64,000 nt of DNA from an uncultured Bacteroidales bacterium. GTDB taxonomy: Bacteria; Bacteroidota; Bacteroidia; Bacteroidales; Paludibacteraceae. The notes beneath the pieces are model-generated. The model was not told where the DNA came from. It saw nothing but the letters and a program-made list of their open reading frames with translations, and did not search any database. A program made the position numbers and the translations under genes. Location of the stretch: positions 36,160-100,159 of the forward strand of contig ONMU01000002.1 in the NCBI GenBank assembly GCA_900319035.1, in the 5' to 3' direction. This document shows positions 62,044 through 64,000 of this stretch, one piece after another. How positions within the stretch are numbered: the first letter of the stretch is position 1; every line of letters starts with the position of its first letter.

Positions 62044-63006
62044 ATGATTCAGCATTTTTTGGATTATATTGCTATCGAGCGGAAGTACTCGCCACGGACG
62101 GTGGAAGCCTACAGGGATGACCTGCGGGATTTCTGCACGTTCTTGGGTTTGGAGCCGGATGAGTTCCAGACCGATTTAGCCGGAGAGGACGATATCAAAG
62201 CATGGATGCTCTATCTCATCGAGGAACAGAAACAGTCGCCCAGATCCGTCAAACGCAAGCTTTCCGCCTTGCATAGCTTCTATAAATGGCTGTTGCGGCA
62301 GGGCTTGGTCAACAAAGATATCACCCGTCGTATAACGCCTCCGAAAGTGGACAAACCGCTGCCTGTTTTCTTCCGCGAGGAAGAGGTGAACCGTGCGCTC
62401 AATAGCACTCCGCAGGGTGTTCCGACCACCGAAACAGGTCGTTCTGCCAAGCACACGGATAGCACCAACGTTCTGCGGGATGAGCTGATCATCTCTCTGT
62501 TGTACCAAACAGGAATGCGTCAGGCGGAGTTGCTTGGTCTGACCGATGCGGACATCGACCTTGCGCAAGGACAGATCCGTATCTTCGGTAAACGCCGCAA
62601 AGAGCGCATCGTGCCCATCGGTCCATCTCTCGTGGAGCAGATCCAAACGTATATCCAATGGCGAGATGAGCAAACGGTAAATGAACAAATGGTAAATGAC
62701 CAAATGATAAAATCCAAAACCGGCGCTTTCTTTCCCGGACTGACGAAATACACATTATATAATATCGTGCGCACGCGTATGGGAGAGGTCAGCACGCTCA
62801 AGAAACACTCACCGCATGTGCTTCGTCACACTTTCGCTACGACGATGTTGGATCATGGAGCGGATATCCGTACGATCCAGACGCTTCTCGGACATGCCTC
62901 TTTGAGCACGACGCAGGTCTATACGCATACCACTTTCGAACAGATAAAAAGGGTCTATATGGCGACACATCCCCGTGCAAAAGGGCAAAATGACGACCAA
63001 AAATGA
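62044..63006 (+). CDS. xerC: Tyrosine recombinase XerC
   Basis: 320 residues. An N-terminal SAM-like domain (IERKYSPRTVEAYRDDLRDF, RSVKRKLSALHSFYKWLLRQ) and a catalytic domain with TGMRQAELLGL (Arg I), HVLRHTFATTMLDHGADI (HxxR) and LGHASLSTTQVYTHT (His and nucleophile Tyr). It resolves chromosome dimers at dif. It is about 20 residues longer than usual, with an insertion near residue 120-140 (TPQGVPTTETGRSAKHTDST) and a repeat-encoded VNEQMVNDQMIKS. Housekeeping context (next to tRNAs and tuf) makes it XerC rather than the island integrase. Confidence 0.9.
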   Translation: MIQHFLDYIAIERKYSPRTVEAYRDDLRDFCTFLGLEPDEFQTDLAGEDDIKAWMLYLIEEQKQSPRSVKRKLSALHSFYKWLLRQGLVNKDITRRITPPKVDKPLPVFFREEEVNRALNSTPQGVPTTETGRSAKHTDSTNVLRDELIISLLYQTGMRQAELLGLTDADIDLAQGQIRIFGKRRKERIVPIGPSLVEQIQTYIQWRDEQTVNEQMVNDQMIKSKTGAFFPGLTKYTLYNIVRTRMGEVSTLKKHSPHVLRHTFATTMLDHGADIRTIQTLLGHASLSTTQVYTHTTFEQIKRVYMATHPRAKGQNDDQK

Positions 63007-63044
63007 CAAAAATGACGTTTTTTTGCATTTTTTTTCAAAAATAT

Positions 63045-63075
63045 TTTGCTATATCAAAAAAAAGCAGTACCTTTG
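63045..63075 (+). promoter_or_regulatory. Promoter of the tRNA cluster
   Basis: TTTG (63045-63048), 19 nt, TACCTTTG (63068-63075). Confidence 0.8.
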
Positions 63076-63124
63076 CACCCGCTTTCGATCGAACGAATTA
63101 CTTAGATGGTGCTCAGCGGAGTCA

Positions 63125-63158
63125 AAATCGTAAATCGTAAATCGTCAAATCGTAAATG
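63125..63158. repeat. CGTAAAT heptamer repeat
   Basis: Four to five AATCGTA / CGTCAAAT units directly before tRNA-Thr. Confidence 0.85.
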
Positions 63159-63163
63159 CTTTT

Positions 63164-63236
63164 GCCTCTATAGCTCAGTTGGTAGAGCACTAGATTTGTA
63201 ATCCAGCGGTCGTTGGTTCGAGTCCGACTAGAGGCT
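63164..63236 (+). tRNA. tRNA-Thr (anticodon TGT)
   Basis: 73 nt. Acceptor GCCTCTA/TAGAGGC, D arm AGCTCAGTTGGTAGAGC, anticodon loop with TGT, T arm GGTTCGAGTCC; no encoded CCA. Confidence 0.95.
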
Positions 63237-63249
63237 CTCGATTCAGAGA

Positions 63250-63299
63250 ATCGAAATAGTTTGAAAGTTTGAAAGTTTGAGGGTTTGAAACAGTTGATA
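63250..63299. repeat. AGTTTGAA repeat between tRNA-Thr and tRNA-Tyr
   Basis: Four AGTTTGAA-type octamers and decayed copies. Confidence 0.75.
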
Positions 63300-63348
63300 A
63301 ACAAACGAAGTCAAACGCGAAGCGTCAAACAAGGTGAACATTGAAAAT

Positions 63349-63430
63349 GGGTGTGTTCCAGAGTGGCCAAATGGGGCAGACTGTAAATCTGCTGTCTTCG
63401 ACTTCGGTGGTTCGAATCCATCCGCACCCA
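63349..63430 (+). tRNA. tRNA-Tyr (anticodon GTA)
   Basis: 82 nt with a long variable arm. Acceptor GGGTGTG/CGCACCC, anticodon arm GCAGACTGTAAATCTGC with GTA. Confidence 0.95.
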
Positions 63431-63459
63431 CACAACAACGCGGCAGTGCTGCTCGCGAC

Positions 63460-63588
<129 letters not shown>

Positions 63589-63614
63589 CTCTCGCGTTCA
63601 CGCGATTAAATAAT

Positions 63615-63652
63615 AAGGTTGGTCAACGGTCAAACTTGACCGACCTTTTTTA
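63615..63652 (+). terminator. Terminator of the tRNA cluster
   Basis: AAGGT(T)GGTCAA / TTGACC(G)ACCTT followed by T run. Confidence 0.8.
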
Positions 63653-63713
63653 AGTAAAACGACAATATTAAACAATTTTTGTTTATTAACGTTAATAAAA
63701 ATTAAGAATTACT

Positions 63714-64000
63714 ATGGCAAAAGAAAAATTTGACCGTTCGAAACCGCACGTTAACATCGGTACCATCGGTCACGTAGACCACGGAAAAACGACTCTGACC
63801 GCAGCTATTACTACTGTATTGGCAAAGAAGGGTCTGTCTGAGCAGCGTTCGTTCGATTCTATCGATAACGCTCCTGAGGAGAAAGAGCGTGGTATTACTA
63901 TCAACACCGCTCACGTAGAGTATCAAACTGCTAACCGTCACTACGCACACGTAGACTGCCCGGGCCACGCTGACTATGTAAAGAACATGGTTACCGGTGC
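63714..64000 (+). CDS. tuf: Elongation factor Tu (3' end beyond the window)
   Basis: The first 95 codons are present: [21 protein letters not shown]1 GHVDHGKT, G2 [14 protein letters not shown]3 [14 protein letters not shown]-Tu carries aminoacyl-tRNA to the ribosome. The gene follows the tRNA cluster, as in other Bacteroidota. Confidence 0.97.
   Translation, partial: MAKEKFDRSKPHVNIGTIGHVDHGKTTLTAAITTVLAKKGLSEQRSFDSIDNAPEEKERGITINTAHVEYQTANRHYAHVDCPGHADYVKNMVTG

Noticed and set aside
62044-63006. Tyrosine recombinase as integrase of the neighbouring island
   Set aside because: Sequence pattern and the xerC-tRNA-tuf context fit the housekeeping XerC; the island repeat ends before it.

Overview
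The window reads as a chromosomal segment of a member of the Bacteroidota, probably order Bacteroidales. The evidence is: (i) many promoters of the Bacteroidota type, TTTG - about 20 nt - TAnnTTTG, rather than -35/-10; (ii) type IX secretion and gliding-type genes (sprA, gldG, a PorT-like barrel); (iii) lineage-typical families (DUF5686, DUF5683, DUF4861, VirE_N/DUF3987, DUF5675); (iv) the xerC - tRNA cluster - tuf arrangement at the right edge. Species cannot be named from sequence alone.

Layout. 0-4 kb: end of a large surface protein built of cadherin-like beta-sandwich repeats, a CDP-alcohol phosphatidyltransferase and a GtrA-like protein. 4-9.4 kb (minus): outer-membrane barrel, DUF5686 protein, DAHP synthase/chorismate mutase, lipoprotein. 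9.5-13.4 kb (plus): glucosaminidase with LysM, DUF721/DciA-like protein, mutS2. 13.4-22.4 kb (minus): NadR-like kinase, the 2565-residue T9SS protein SprA, ruvA. 22.4-24.9 kb: palindrome-rich accessory stretch with a lipoprotein and a DUF2442/DUF4160 pair. 24.9-29.4 kb (plus): thiL, kdsC-like, ispD-like, GT4 and kpsF/kdsD-like genes. 29.4-36.2 kb: an AT-richer accessory polysaccharide block: DUF1016 nuclease, RhuM remnant, 9-bp repeat arrays, an asparagine-synthase/cytidylyltransferase fusion followed by LicD, two GT2s and a GT11. 36.2-43.5 kb (minus): YfhO, MerR, MltD-like, DUF5683, parB, parA, GT9. 43.6-46.1 kb: uronate catabolism (DUF4861, kduD, kduI). 46.2-51.8 kb: PorT-like barrel, LysM/periplasmic-binding protein, gldG, double-PpiC foldase. 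51.9-61.5 kb: an island with a primase/helicase, small genes of unknown function, an unknown - small TM - DUF5675 - lipoprotein cassette, a GGCC-type restriction-modification system with two C5 methyltransferases, and structured RNA candidates. 62.0-64 kb: xerC, tRNA-Thr(UGU), tRNA-Tyr, tRNA-Gly, a 5'-truncated tRNA-Thr(GGU), tuf.

Themes. Envelope biogenesis dominates: Kdo/LPS supply, glycan assembly with a likely phosphoryl decoration step, T9SS export and peptidoglycan hydrolases. Four features stand out. (1) Heptanucleotide tandem repeats of changing sequence occur between operons and inside conserved genes, where they encode seven-residue repeats. (2) The asparagine-synthase/cytidylyltransferase fusion lies next to LicD, suggesting an amide-bearing CDP-activated substituent. 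(3) 42-bp inverted copies of a repeat lie at both ends of the 51.9-61.5 kb island, which also carries origin-like DNA. (4) Two orphan promoter-terminator units look like small RNAs, one of them a rod resembling 6S RNA.
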